Source of the DNA: DASZHJ01 sp035541215
Lineage (GTDB): Bacteria > Pseudomonadota > Alphaproteobacteria > ATCC43930 > CGMCC-115725
Direction: 5' to 3'
Assembly (NCBI GenBank): GCA_035541215.1
Contig: DATKNV010000032.1
Location: 1 to 64,000 of the forward strand
DNA length: 64,000 nucleotides
Notes under the pieces: generated by a model
Told to the model about the DNA's origin: nothing
Database searches by the model: none
Seen by the model: only the letters and a program-made list of their open reading frames with translations
Position numbers and translations under genes: made by a program
In this document: positions 16,986 to 25,454 of the stretch, piece after piece
How the letters are laid out: each line of letters opens with the position of its first letter
How positions within the stretch are numbered: the first letter of the stretch is position 1

Positions 16986-17846
16986 TCACTGTCCCCGCGG
17001 GTAGATCGGGATCGCGCCGGTGATGAGCGTGCGGATCTGCGGATAGCTCGGCGGCAGGTGCGGAAAGGGGCTGCTCGCGCGGATCATCTGTCCGGCGGCC
17101 TCGTCGAGAACGGACGAGCCCGAGGACGCGACCAGGGTGAGCGCCACCAGATTGCCGGAGGGATCGATCAGGATGCTGTAGACGGCCTCCCGCTGCGGCA
17201 CGCCGCGGAATTCCGATGCCGGGGGGTAGATACGGTGGCTCTCCACCCGCGCCTTGATCGCGTTCAAATAGGAATCGCCCGCGAGGTCGCGCTCGGCATT
17301 CCCGCCATGCGGGCCCGGCAAGCGGAAGGAGTGGAAGAGCGGGCCCGCGGCGGATTCTTTCTTCGTGTCCGGCTCCGCCATCGCCTGGCGCCCCTCGGGC
17401 TTGACCTCGGCCTTGGGCTTGGCCGGTGCCGTTTCCTTGGTTGGCGCCGTTCCCGACTGATGCGGCTGCGGCTGCTCCGAGGGCGGCTTCGGCTCCGGAA
17501 GCGTCTCCGTCTTGGTCTCGTTGGACGCCGAGGCCGTCTTCTCGTCGGGGCCGGACATGCGCGGCGCGATCACCGGAGGCTGCGGCTCCGGCTGGGGCTC
17601 CGGCTTCTCGGCGGGCGGAGGCGGCGGCGGGGGCGGCGGCTGCTCGAAGACGAGGCTGACCGGGATCGGCGGCGCCTCCTGCACCGTGGTCCAGCCGAAC
17701 AACCCGCTCCAATCGAGGATTACCAGCGCGATCGTCAGGAGGTGCAAGAGCACGGCCGCCAGCACTGCGCCCCATTTCATGGGGCGAAGGCTGTCGACGG
17801 ATTCGCCGTGCTCCAGTTGGACGCCGGTCTCAGCCGCGCTCGCCAT
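16986..17846 (-). CDS. TonB-like energy transducer
   Basis: About 286 residues. A short cytoplasmic N-terminus is followed by one membrane helix (AVLLHLLTIALVIL), a long Pro/Glu/Lys-rich periplasm-spanning region including a run of nine prolines, and a C-terminal TonB-like domain (AIKARVESHRIYPPASE ... GNLVALTLVASSGSSVLDEAA). TonB carries proton-motive energy from ExbB/ExbD to outer-membrane receptors; no exbBD genes lie nearby. The ATG at 17846 starts just before the basic stretch and membrane helix. A TTG at 17933 would add 29 residues and is the alternative. Confidence 0.82.
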   Translation of the reverse strand: MASAAETGVQLEHGESVDSLRPMKWGAVLAAVLLHLLTIALVILDWSGLFGWTTVQEAPPIPVSLVFEQPPPPPPPPPAEKPEPQPEPQPPVIAPRMSGPDEKTASASNETKTETLPEPKPPSEQPQPHQSGTAPTKETAPAKPKAEVKPEGRQAMAEPDTKKESAAGPLFHSFRLPGPHGGNAERDLAGDSYLNAIKARVESHRIYPPASEFRGVPQREAVYSILIDPSGNLVALTLVASSGSSVLDEAAGQMIRASSPFPHLPPSYPQIRTLITGAIPIYPRGQ

Positions 17847-18110
17847 CGCGCCGGATTGGTCCTCTTGGTCAGGGTTATTCACGGGGCCGGTATTAGCCGG
17901 GCTCGCCCCCGGGATCAAATAGCGAGCGAACAACCCTTTATTTAGAGCTTCTTAAGGGCCAGGGGGGAGAACTATGGGCGGGGTCGGCAGCATGCCGGCT
18001 TTTCACTTTCGGCCCCTCACTATATCGGATCGACCGCGTTTTCTAGTCATGGTTACCGGCACAAGCCGCCCTCGTGTTGCGACCGCGCGGACCATCGCGC
18101 TGGCGGCCTT

Positions 18111-19358
18111 ATGACCGCCGGCGTCGCGTCCGCACGCGCGGTCACGGGCGTCCGCATCCTCATCGTCGATGACGACGGCGGGGACATCGAGACCGCGCGC
18201 GCGATCCTGCGGCGCGGCGGCTTCATGCGCGTGGAGGCAGCTTCCGACGCCGCCGGCGCAACCCAGCTTTGCCGGAGCCTCGGACCCGATCTGCTGCTGC
18301 TCGCCTATCGCATGAGCGAGGCGGGCGGGCTCGAGATCCTCGAGCGCCTGCGCGCGGATCTGCCGGACCTCGATCCCGCGGCGATCCTGACGATCGCCGA
18401 GCGCGACGGCGACGTTCGCACGCTTGCCTACGAGCACGGCGTGCGCGACTGGGTCGCGAAGCCCTTCCACCCCCGCGAGCTCCTCGCGCGCGTCGCCGCC
18501 GCCGCCGAGTGCCGCGAGCTCGGCCGGAATCTCGAGGCCGCGGTCGCCGAGCGCATGGCGCGGCATCAGGAAGCGATCGCCGTGCTGCGCCAGGCAGAGG
18601 GGGCGCTCCGGAGGAATCTCGAGACGAGCGAGGCCGGAAGCCGCGCCAAATCGGGCCTCCTCGCGGAGACCGTGCACGAGCTGCGCACGCCCTTGAACGC
18701 GATCTGCGGATATTCGGAGACGCTGCAGCTCGGGATCTTCGGTCCGATCGAGAACCCCAAGCACGCGGAATACGTGCGCCTCATCAACGAGGCGGCGCAG
18801 CATCTGCGCAAGATCGTCGACGGCCTCCTCGACTATTCGAGCGCGGAAAGCGAGAGCGCCACGCTGAACATCGGCCGGGTCGACGTGGGGGCGCTCGTGC
18901 GCGAGACGGCGGACCTGCTCCGGAGCCAGGCGGAGGCGGGCGGCGTCAAGCTCGAGGTCGCGATCGACCCCGGCCTCGCAGCCGTCCACACGGACGCGAC
19001 GAAGCTCCGCCAGGTCATCCTCAATCTCGGCTCCAACGCCGTCAAATACACGCCGCGCGGCGGCCGCGTCGCGATCGAGGCGAAGCCCGACGGCGGCGGC
19101 GGCGCGCTCGTGCTCATCATCCGCGACACCGGCATCGGCATGGGGCCCGGAGACATCGAGGTCGCGATGCGCCCCTTCGGCCGCGTCAAGCGCGACCCCA
19201 AGGCCGCGGCCGTGCAGGGAACCGGACTAGGCCTTCCCCTCACCAAGCGCTACGTCGAGCTCCTCGGCGGCACGCTCGAGATCCAGAGCAAGCCCGGCCG
19301 CGGGACCGTCGTCACGGTCTGGCTTCCGGCGGACGCACCGGCAAGGCGCAGAGCCTAG
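18111..19358 (+). CDS. Histidine kinase with N-terminal degenerate receiver domain
   Basis: A 415-residue soluble protein. A receiver-like domain (residues ~14-125) keeps the acidic pocket (DDD, 20-22) and the switch Lys (AKPF), but the phospho-acceptor position is Ala65 (LLLLAYRM) instead of Asp. A coiled-coil linker leads to a HisKA domain with the H-box HELRTPLNAICGYSE (His189) and an HATPase_c domain with N-box (LGSNAVKYT), DTGIGM and GTGLGL. The kinase half looks intact, so it should autophosphorylate, while the receiver is probably regulated by binding rather than phosphorylation (inference). No response regulator is adjacent. It is divergent from the TonB-like gene. Confidence 0.85.
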   Translation: MTAGVASARAVTGVRILIVDDDGGDIETARAILRRGGFMRVEAASDAAGATQLCRSLGPDLLLLAYRMSEAGGLEILERLRADLPDLDPAAILTIAERDGDVRTLAYEHGVRDWVAKPFHPRELLARVAAAAECRELGRNLEAAVAERMARHQEAIAVLRQAEGALRRNLETSEAGSRAKSGLLAETVHELRTPLNAICGYSETLQLGIFGPIENPKHAEYVRLINEAAQHLRKIVDGLLDYSSAESESATLNIGRVDVGALVRETADLLRSQAEAGGVKLEVAIDPGLAAVHTDATKLRQVILNLGSNAVKYTPRGGRVAIEAKPDGGGGALVLIIRDTGIGMGPGDIEVAMRPFGRVKRDPKAAAVQGTGLGLPLTKRYVELLGGTLEIQSKPGRGTVVTVWLPADAPARRRA

Positions 19359-19503
19359 GCTCGCTCGGCAGAGCCCGGCGGCTCCTCCCGGCGCCCTTTC
19401 ATCGCTGCCGCAATCCCAACGCCGTCACGGTAACGTCATTTTTCCTCCTCACCCTTGGCCGCTAGGACAAGCGCCATGCGTCCAAACGCATTTTCAGAGG
19501 GGG

Positions 19504-20406
19504 ATGGGGGCCATGCCGAGACAGGTGAGAATTGCTTTGGCGGCGATCGCGTGCTTGGTGCTCGCCGCGGTGTTCTTCATGACGTACTTCACCGTCGATC
19601 AGAACGAGATGACCGTGGTGACGCGCTTCGGCCATCTCGAATACGTGGCGGACCCCGGCTTGCACTTCAAAGTCCCCTTCGTGAACGCGACCACCCCCTA
19701 TCGGACGGACATCCAGGATTTGCGGCCCGACAAGGGCGTGAACACCTACACGGTCGACAACCAGGAAGTGGACGTCGTCTTCACGGTGTTCTTTCGCATC
19801 CCGCCGGACAAGGTCGCCTACATCTACACGAACAACCGCGACTACCGGCAGCGGCTCTTCTCCCTAACGATCGACCGGCTCAAGGCGGCGATGGGCCAGG
19901 TGAACGTGCAGAGCGTCGCCGAGAAGCGCGGCGAGCTGCGCGACGCGATCAAGGCGACGCTCGTTCACGATGCGAGCGCTCTCGGCGTGGAGATCACGGA
20001 TTTTCAATTGACGGACATGCAGTACACCGACGCCTTCCGTCAGGCCGTGAACAACGCCGCCGTGCAGAAGGCGAACATCGAGGCGGTCGAGTATCAGCGC
20101 CAGCAGGCCGAGAAGCAGGCGGCAACCGCAAAGATCGCCGCGGAGGGCCAGGCCAACGCCGTCCGCGCGAAGGCCGCGGGCGACGCCGATGCGCGCCTCC
20201 TGCAAGCCGCCGCCGAGGCGAAGGCGATCGAGCTCCAGGGTGCGGCCAACGCCAAGGCGATCCAATTGCAGGCCGAGGCCTTGAAGGCCAATCCCGATCT
20301 CGTGGAGCTCCGCCGCGCGGAGCGCTGGAACGGCGTGCTGCCGGCCGCCGTTTACGGTTCCGCCCCGATCCCCTTCCTCAACGTCCAGAATCCCCATCCA
20401 CAGTGA
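19504..20406 (+). CDS. SPFH/Band 7 (prohibitin-like) membrane protein
   Basis: A 300-residue protein with an N-terminal membrane anchor (residues ~8-28), the SPFH domain (about 29-200; VDQNEMTVVTRFG, LRPDKGVNTYTVDNQEVDV) and an Ala/Glu/Lys/Gln-rich coiled coil (about 195-270). Such proteins oligomerise at membranes and often bind proteases such as FtsH; the exact role here is unknown. It resembles HflC and prohibitin more than stomatin, and there is no adjacent HflK or NfeD gene. The ATG at 19504 follows AGAGGGGG; a second ATG at 19513 is equally possible. Confidence 0.82.
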   Translation: MGAMPRQVRIALAAIACLVLAAVFFMTYFTVDQNEMTVVTRFGHLEYVADPGLHFKVPFVNATTPYRTDIQDLRPDKGVNTYTVDNQEVDVVFTVFFRIPPDKVAYIYTNNRDYRQRLFSLTIDRLKAAMGQVNVQSVAEKRGELRDAIKATLVHDASALGVEITDFQLTDMQYTDAFRQAVNNAAVQKANIEAVEYQRQQAEKQAATAKIAAEGQANAVRAKAAGDADARLLQAAAEAKAIELQGAANAKAIQLQAEALKANPDLVELRRAERWNGVLPAAVYGSAPIPFLNVQNPHPQ

Positions 20407-20610
20407 CCAAGCCGGGCGCAAACCGGCCGTGGATCGTTTCACCCGAACGCCCTGTGGGTCGCGGGGATATCTGGGAAATCGTAGTGTTCGCAGCCATGTA
20501 GAATAGGGCCGACTGGGGGAGGACGTGTAGACGAGCGCATATTGCCCTGGAACAGATTAGGAACTAGACTTCCCGGCCCTTCTTTTCCGCACCATCCTGG
20601 GGACGCGCAG

Positions 20611-23600
20611 ATGCCCAGCGTTGCCGCCATTTCCCAGCAGATCTGGGACATGAAATACCGGCTGAAGACGCCGGAAGGCGCGCCCGTGGACAAGACCATC
20701 GAGGACACCTGGCGGCGCGTCGCACTGGCGCTCGCGGAGCCCGAGAAGGACCCGAAGCTCTGGGCCGAGCGCTTCTACGAGGCGCTCAGCGACTTCAAGT
20801 TCCTGCCGGCGGGGCGCGTGGTCGCGGGCGCGGGGACCAGGCGCAACGTCACGCTCTTCAACTGCTTCGTCATGGGGACGATCCCGGACGACATGTCCGG
20901 GATATTCACGCATCTGCGCGAGGCCGCGCTCACGATGCAGCAGGGCGGCGGCATCGGCTACGACTTCTCGACGCTGCGTCCCAAGGGCGCGCCGGTCAAA
21001 GGCGTAGGCGCCGACGCCTCGGGACCGCTCTCCTTCATGGACGTCTGGGATGCGATGTGCCGCACCATCATGAGCGCGGGCTATCGCCGCGGCGCGATGA
21101 TGGCGACGCTCCGCTGCGACCATCCGGACATCGAGGCCTTCATCGAGGCGAAGCACGAGCCCGGGCGGCTCCGGATGTTCAACCTCTCCGTCCTCGTCAC
21201 GGACGCCTTCATGCAGGCCGTGAAGGAGGACGCGCCCTGGGAGCTCAAGTTCGGCGGCACCACCTTCAAGGTGCTGCCCGCGCGCGAGCTCTGGGAGAAG
21301 ATCATGCGGGCGACCTACACCTACGCCGAGCCCGGCGTGATCTTCATCGACCGCATCAACCGCCGGAACAACCTCTATTACTGCGAGACCATCAGCGCGA
21401 CCAATCCCTGTGTCACTGCGGAGACGTGGGTTCAGACGGCGGATGGACCGCGGCAGGTCTCCGATCTCGTTGGCAATAGCTTCACGGCGATCGTCGATGG
21501 CAAGCCCTTCGCCTCCGGCCCGGAAGGCTTCTTCCCAACCGGCCGCAAGTCCGTGATCCGGATCGCGACCAAAGAGGGACATTCGCTCCGCCTCACGCGG
21601 GATCACCTCGTGCGCGTCGTTTCGGAGCAGACACGATGGCGGCGCGAGACCGAGTGGCGTGCGGCCGGAGAGCTCAAGCCGGGCGATCTCGTGGTGCTGC
21701 ACGATCATCGAGCGGCCGCTCAATGGCAGGGCCGGTATGGCGAGGCTGAAGGGTATCTCGTCGGCCTTCTGATGGGCGATGGCGTTTTGAAGAGCGATAA
21801 GGCCGTACTCTCTGTCTGGGGCGCCGAAGTCTGCGCGGATGGAACGCCCGCGCATCCGGGTGTGAACGCCGTCATGGCAGCCGCCATGGACGCCGCGTCC
21901 CAACTGCCCCATCGCCGTGACTTCAAGGGATGGATACCCGTCTCCGGCCGATCCGAGCATCGCCTCGCACTCGGCGCGCTGCGCCATTTGGCGGGCGAGC
22001 TGGGATTAATGCCGGGCCTCAAGGCGATCACGCCGGCGATCGAGACTGCTTCGAGCGCCTTTTACTGCGGGTTTCTCCGCGGCTTTTTCGATACGGACGG
22101 CTCTGTGCAGGGCGATCAGCAAAAGGGCGTGAGCATCCGCCTTGCTCAGAGCGATCTGCCCCGGCTGCAGGCGGTCCAGCGCATGCTCGCGAGGCTTGGT
22201 ATCGCCGCGCAGATCTATGCCGAGCGCCGGGAGAGCGGCTGGCGCGCATTGCCCGACGGCACCGGCGGCGAGAAGCGGTATTGGTGCGCGGCCGACCACG
22301 AGCTCGTCATTTCGCGCGGCAATCTCGCGCGCTTCGCCGAATTGATCGGATTTGCAGACGTTGAGAAGATGGGCCGGCTACGGACCGCTCTCGGCTCGTA
22401 TCGGCGCACTCTCAATCGCGAAGCTTTCACCGCGGTAGTGGTGGAGATCGCCGCCGACGGGGAAGCCGAGGTGTTCGACGCACAAATTCCGGGCGCCAAC
22501 GCATTCGATGCGAATGGATTCTACGTCCACAATTGCGGAGAGCAGCCGCTGCCGCCTTACGGCGCCTGCCTCCTCGGCTCGATCAATCTCGCGAGCCTCG
22601 TGCTCGATCCCTTCACGCCGGAGGCGCGGCTCGATCTGGAAAAGCTCCGGGCGCTCGTGCCGGTCGCGGTCAGGATGATGGACAACGTCATCGAGGTCTC
22701 GCGCTTCCCGCTCGACGAGCAGACGCACGAGGCGCGCGCCAAGCGCCGGATCGGCCTCGGCATCACCGGGCTTGCCGACGCGCTCATCCTCTGCAACGTC
22801 CGCTACGGCTCGACCGAGGCGGTGAGCCTCGCCGAGACCTGGCTCAAGGCGATCGAGCGCGAGGCCTATCTCGCCTCGGCGGCGCTCGCCGCCGAGAAGG
22901 GCTCCTTCCCGCTCTTCGACAAGGAGCAGTATCTCGCGGGCGAGACGATCCAGCATCTCGACGCGGACGTGCGCGAGGCGATCGAGCGCCAGGGCATCCG
23001 CAATGCGCTCCTCACCTCCGTGGCGCCCACCGGCACCATCTCGATCCTCGCGGACAACGTGAGCTCCGGCCTCGAGCCCGTCTTCAGCTTCCGCTACACG
23101 CGCAACGTCCTCATGCCCGACGGCACGCGGAGGGAGGAGGAGGTCGCGGATTACGCCTATCGGCTCTACCGCCGCCTCAAGGGCGAGAGCGCGCCGCTCA
23201 CGGACGCCTTCGTCGACGTGCAGACGCTCGCCCCCGGAGATCACGTGGTGATGCAGGCGGCGGTGCAGAAATACGTCGACAGCTCGATCTCGAAGACCAT
23301 CAACATCCCCGCGGACTTCCCCTTCGAGGCCTTCAAGGACGTCTATCTCCGGGCCTACGAGCTCGGCTGCAAGGGCTGCACCACCTATCGCCCCAACGAG
23401 ATCACCGGCGCGGTGCTCGAGGCGAAGCCCGAGGCGGGGAAGGAGAAGGCGGCGCAGGCGGAGCTGCCGCTGCCGAAGCCCGCGCCGCGGCCTGCCGACG
23501 TCTACGAGGCCGGCGGCGTCGTCTACATGACGCAGCCCCTGAGCCGGCCGGAGGCGCTCCCGGGCCGTACCTACAAGATCCGCTGGCCCGTTGCCGACCA

Positions 23601-24051
23601 CGCGATCTACATCACCATCAACGACATCGTCCAGGACGGCCGCCGGCGGCCCTTCGAGATCTTCATCAACTCCAAGAGCATGGAGCATTACGCCTGGACC
23701 GTGGGATTGACGCGCATGATCAGCGCGGTGTTCCGGCGCGGCGGCGACGTCTCCTTCGTGGTGGAGGAGCTCAAGGCCGTCTTCGACCCCCGCGGCGGCG
23801 CCTGGATGGAGGGCCGCTACGTCCCCTCGCTCCTCGCGGCCATCGGCGACGTGATCGAGCGGCACATGATCGACATCGGCTTCATCCAGCCGCGCCAGCT
23901 CGACCCCGCGCTTGCGGAGAAGCGGGCGGTCGCCAACCTCCCGGGCACCACCCGCCGCATGGCGCAGTGCCCCAAATGCGGCGAAGCCGCCGTCATCCGC
24001 ATCGAGAATTGCGACCAGTGCACGAGCTGCGGCTATTCGAAGTGCGGGTGA
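20611..24051 (+). CDS. nrdJ: Adenosylcobalamin-dependent (class II) ribonucleotide reductase NrdJ with intein
   Basis: Reduces ribonucleotides to deoxyribonucleotides using a B12-generated cysteine radical. The precursor is 1146 residues: N-extein 1-266, intein 267-641, C-extein 642-1146, giving a mature enzyme of 771 residues. The exteins show NCFVMG (first redox Cys), the NLSVLVTDAFM block, NPCGEQPL regenerated across the splice site (the Cys is the predicted radical residue), YGAC (second redox Cys) and PTGTISILADN. The C-terminus has CPKC and CTSCGYSKCG, cysteine pairs for zinc or redox relay. The ATG at 20611 has GGGGA 8 bases upstream; a TTG at 20542 would add 23 unlikely residues. I see no B12 riboswitch upstream. 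An inverted-repeat element begins 5 bases after the stop. Confidence 0.95.
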   Translation: MPSVAAISQQIWDMKYRLKTPEGAPVDKTIEDTWRRVALALAEPEKDPKLWAERFYEALSDFKFLPAGRVVAGAGTRRNVTLFNCFVMGTIPDDMSGIFTHLREAALTMQQGGGIGYDFSTLRPKGAPVKGVGADASGPLSFMDVWDAMCRTIMSAGYRRGAMMATLRCDHPDIEAFIEAKHEPGRLRMFNLSVLVTDAFMQAVKEDAPWELKFGGTTFKVLPARELWEKIMRATYTYAEPGVIFIDRINRRNNLYYCETISATNPCVTAETWVQTADGPRQVSDLVGNSFTAIVDGKPFASGPEGFFPTGRKSVIRIATKEGHSLRLTRDHLVRVVSEQTRWRRETEWRAAGELKPGDLVVLHDHRAAAQWQGRYGEAEGYLVGLLMGDGVLKSDKAVLSVWGAEVCADGTPAHPGVNAVMAAAMDAASQLPHRRDFKGWIPVSGRSEHRLALGALRHLAGELGLMPGLKAITPAIETASSAFYCGFLRGFFDTDGSVQGDQQKGVSIRLAQSDLPRLQAVQRMLARLGIAAQIYAERRESGWRALPDGTGGEKRYWCAADHELVISRGNLARFAELIGFADVEKMGRLRTALGSYRRTLNREAFTAVVVEIAADGEAEVFDAQIPGANAFDANGFYVHNCGEQPLPPYGACLLGSINLASLVLDPFTPEARLDLEKLRALVPVAVRMMDNVIEVSRFPLDEQTHEARAKRRIGLGITGLADALILCNVRYGSTEAVSLAETWLKAIEREAYLASAALAAEKGSFPLFDKEQYLAGETIQHLDADVREAIERQGIRNALLTSVAPTGTISILADNVSSGLEPVFSFRYTRNVLMPDGTRREEEVADYAYRLYRRLKGESAPLTDAFVDVQTLAPGDHVVMQAAVQKYVDSSISKTINIPADFPFEAFKDVYLRAYELGCKGCTTYRPNEITGAVLEAKPEAGKEKAAQAELPLPKPAPRPADVYEAGGVVYMTQPLSRPEALPGRTYKIRWPVADHAIYITINDIVQDGRRRPFEIFINSKSMEHYAWTVGLTRMISAVFRRGGDVSFVVEELKAVFDPRGGAWMEGRYVPSLLAAIGDVIERHMIDIGFIQPRQLDPALAEKRAVANLPGTTRRMAQCPKCGEAAVIRIENCDQCTSCGYSKCG
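21409..22533 (+). mobile_element. Intein with LAGLIDADG homing endonuclease domain inside nrdJ
   Basis: A 375-codon in-frame protein intron. Splicing blocks are visible: block A starts at Cys1 (CVTAETWVQTADG), block B holds TRDH, LKPGDLVVLHD follows, block F is near VFDAQIPGANAFDANG, and the intein ends in VHN followed by extein Cys+1. Two dodecapeptide motifs, LVGLLMGDG and GFLRGFFDTDGS, mark a LAGLIDADG endonuclease between the splicing halves. All splice-junction residues (C1, penultimate His, terminal Asn, Cys+1) are present, so self-splicing is expected. GC content and codon use are somewhat lower and more mixed than the exteins. Confidence 0.95.
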
Positions 24052-24056
24052 AGAAG

Positions 24057-24189
24057 AAGCTGTCAGCTATCAGCTGTCGGCCATCAGCTTTTTTAGTGCC
24101 TATCGGCCCCGTTTGCTTGCTCCTCGTCGCCGGCCGGACCGGAGTCGACGGCAAATGGCTGACGGCTGATAGCTGATAGCTGATAGCTT
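24057..24189. repeat. 133-bp inverted-repeat element built of GCTATCA-type repeats
   Basis: A 37-bp left arm (24057-24093) and right arm (24153-24189) are inverted copies with about six mismatches, four of them G/A differences that could still pair as G-U in RNA, around a 59-base loop. The arms themselves consist of repeated AGCTATC/GCTGATA units. A small hairpin in the left arm (AGCTG...CAGCT) is followed by six T, so the element may also terminate nrdJ transcription. It looks like a dispersed REP- or MITE-like element. Confidence 0.75.
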
Positions 24190-24237
24190 TCCCGCCACCG
24201 CGTATACTCCGCGCCGGGGGACGAGTCGGAGGCAGGG

Positions 24238-25332
24238 GTGGCCTGGCGGGTCAGCGACATATCGCCGAAGGCGCGGCGGGCGGCGGAGGATGCAGCCGAT
24301 GCCGCGGGAAAGCCGTTGGTCGATTGGCTTGCGGCGACCGTGAGCGCCGCCGTCATCCGCGAGATCGGCGCGATCCCCGGTTTCCAACCTCCGCCCGCTC
24401 CGAAAGAGCAGGAGAAGCCGACCGAGGCCCCGCCGCTTGCGACCTCGCCCTCCGCCAATGCCCCCGCCGAGAAGCCCAGGACCATCGAGATCAACCCCCG
24501 GCTCCCCGCGATCGGCGGCTATCGCTCCCGGCGGCTCTCGCCGGAATCGAAGCGCGTTGCCGACTCCGGCCTGACGGGGTGGCTCGAAGGCCGCATCGAG
24601 GGACTCCCGGCGCGCAGGGAACCTCCTCCCCCCGCGGAATCCCCTCCGCCGCCGAAGCCGCAGCTCGAGCTCTTTCCGAAGGCGGCGGCACCGGAGGAAA
24701 CTCGGGCCAAGGCTCCGGCGGCCATCAGCAACGCACCGCCGCTCGCGCTCCCCTCGGGGCCGGTCGTGCCGCTGCCGGTGGCAGCGCTCCGCCCCAGCCG
24801 CGCGCGCGCGCGCCGGGCGGGCGGCGACGATGGAGTTCCCGCGCTCGCGGCCTCGGTCGCGGTGCAGGGCGTGCGCGAGCCGCTGCTCGTGCGCAAGCTC
24901 GCGGGCGAGCCCGGCGTTTACGAGGTGATAGCGGGCGACCGCCGGCGGATCGCCGCTGAGCGCGCCGGCCGCACCGAGGTGCCCGCGATCATCGTGGAGG
25001 CTAACGACGCCGAGGCGCTGATGCTCTCGCTCACTGAGAATCTCGGGCGGCGCGACTTCTCGCCGCTCGACGAGGCGCGAGCCTATTTGCGCCTCCTGAC
25101 GGAATACCGCGTAAGCCCCTCGCTCCTCGCACGGCGACTAGCGCGAGAGCGCACGCACATCGCGACCGCACTCCGGCTCCTGGGATTGCCCGAGCGCGTT
25201 CGGCACTACCTCGACAGCGGCCAGCTCTCGCCGGCCCAGGCCTATAAGCTCCTGGGGGCGCCCGACGCCGAGGCGCTCGCGGAGCAGATGGTGCGCGGCG
25301 ACGCTCCACCCGCGGAAGCCGACGCTTCCTGA
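24238..25332 (+). CDS. ParB/Spo0J-like protein with long N-terminal extension
   Basis: A 364-residue protein. Residues ~180-290 carry a ParB N-terminal domain: VPLPVAALRPSRARAR, an EVIAGDRRRIAAERAG nucleotide-binding box (CTP-binding in true ParB) and LSLTENLGRRDFSPLDEARAY. A helix-turn-helix region follows (VSPSLLARRLARERTHIATALRLLGL). The first 180 residues are Pro/Ala-rich and begin with a helix (about residues 10-40, PKARRAAEDAADAAGKPLVDW) also found in the next gene. It lacks a parA neighbour and a typical C-terminal dimer domain, so it is probably not the chromosomal ParB. The GTG start at 24238 has GGAGG 5 bases upstream. Confidence 0.78.
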   Translation: MAWRVSDISPKARRAAEDAADAAGKPLVDWLAATVSAAVIREIGAIPGFQPPPAPKEQEKPTEAPPLATSPSANAPAEKPRTIEINPRLPAIGGYRSRRLSPESKRVADSGLTGWLEGRIEGLPARREPPPPAESPPPPKPQLELFPKAAAPEETRAKAPAAISNAPPLALPSGPVVPLPVAALRPSRARARRAGGDDGVPALAASVAVQGVREPLLVRKLAGEPGVYEVIAGDRRRIAAERAGRTEVPAIIVEANDAEALMLSLTENLGRRDFSPLDEARAYLRLLTEYRVSPSLLARRLARERTHIATALRLLGLPERVRHYLDSGQLSPAQAYKLLGAPDAEALAEQMVRGDAPPAEADAS

Positions 25333-25454
25333 ACGGCTTCGATTGGCAAGCATTCGCGCCCGTCTTATAAGGAGTCAGTCCTTTAGGGGTGTGCGGCAGC
25401 GCATGATCGAGCATCGATACCGGCGCCGGACTCAGCCTCTCGGCCGCACCCGCC

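Noticed and set aside
20407..20610. Cobalamin riboswitch upstream of nrdJ
   Set aside because: No B12-box-like sequence or extended conserved fold could be found in the 204-base leader.
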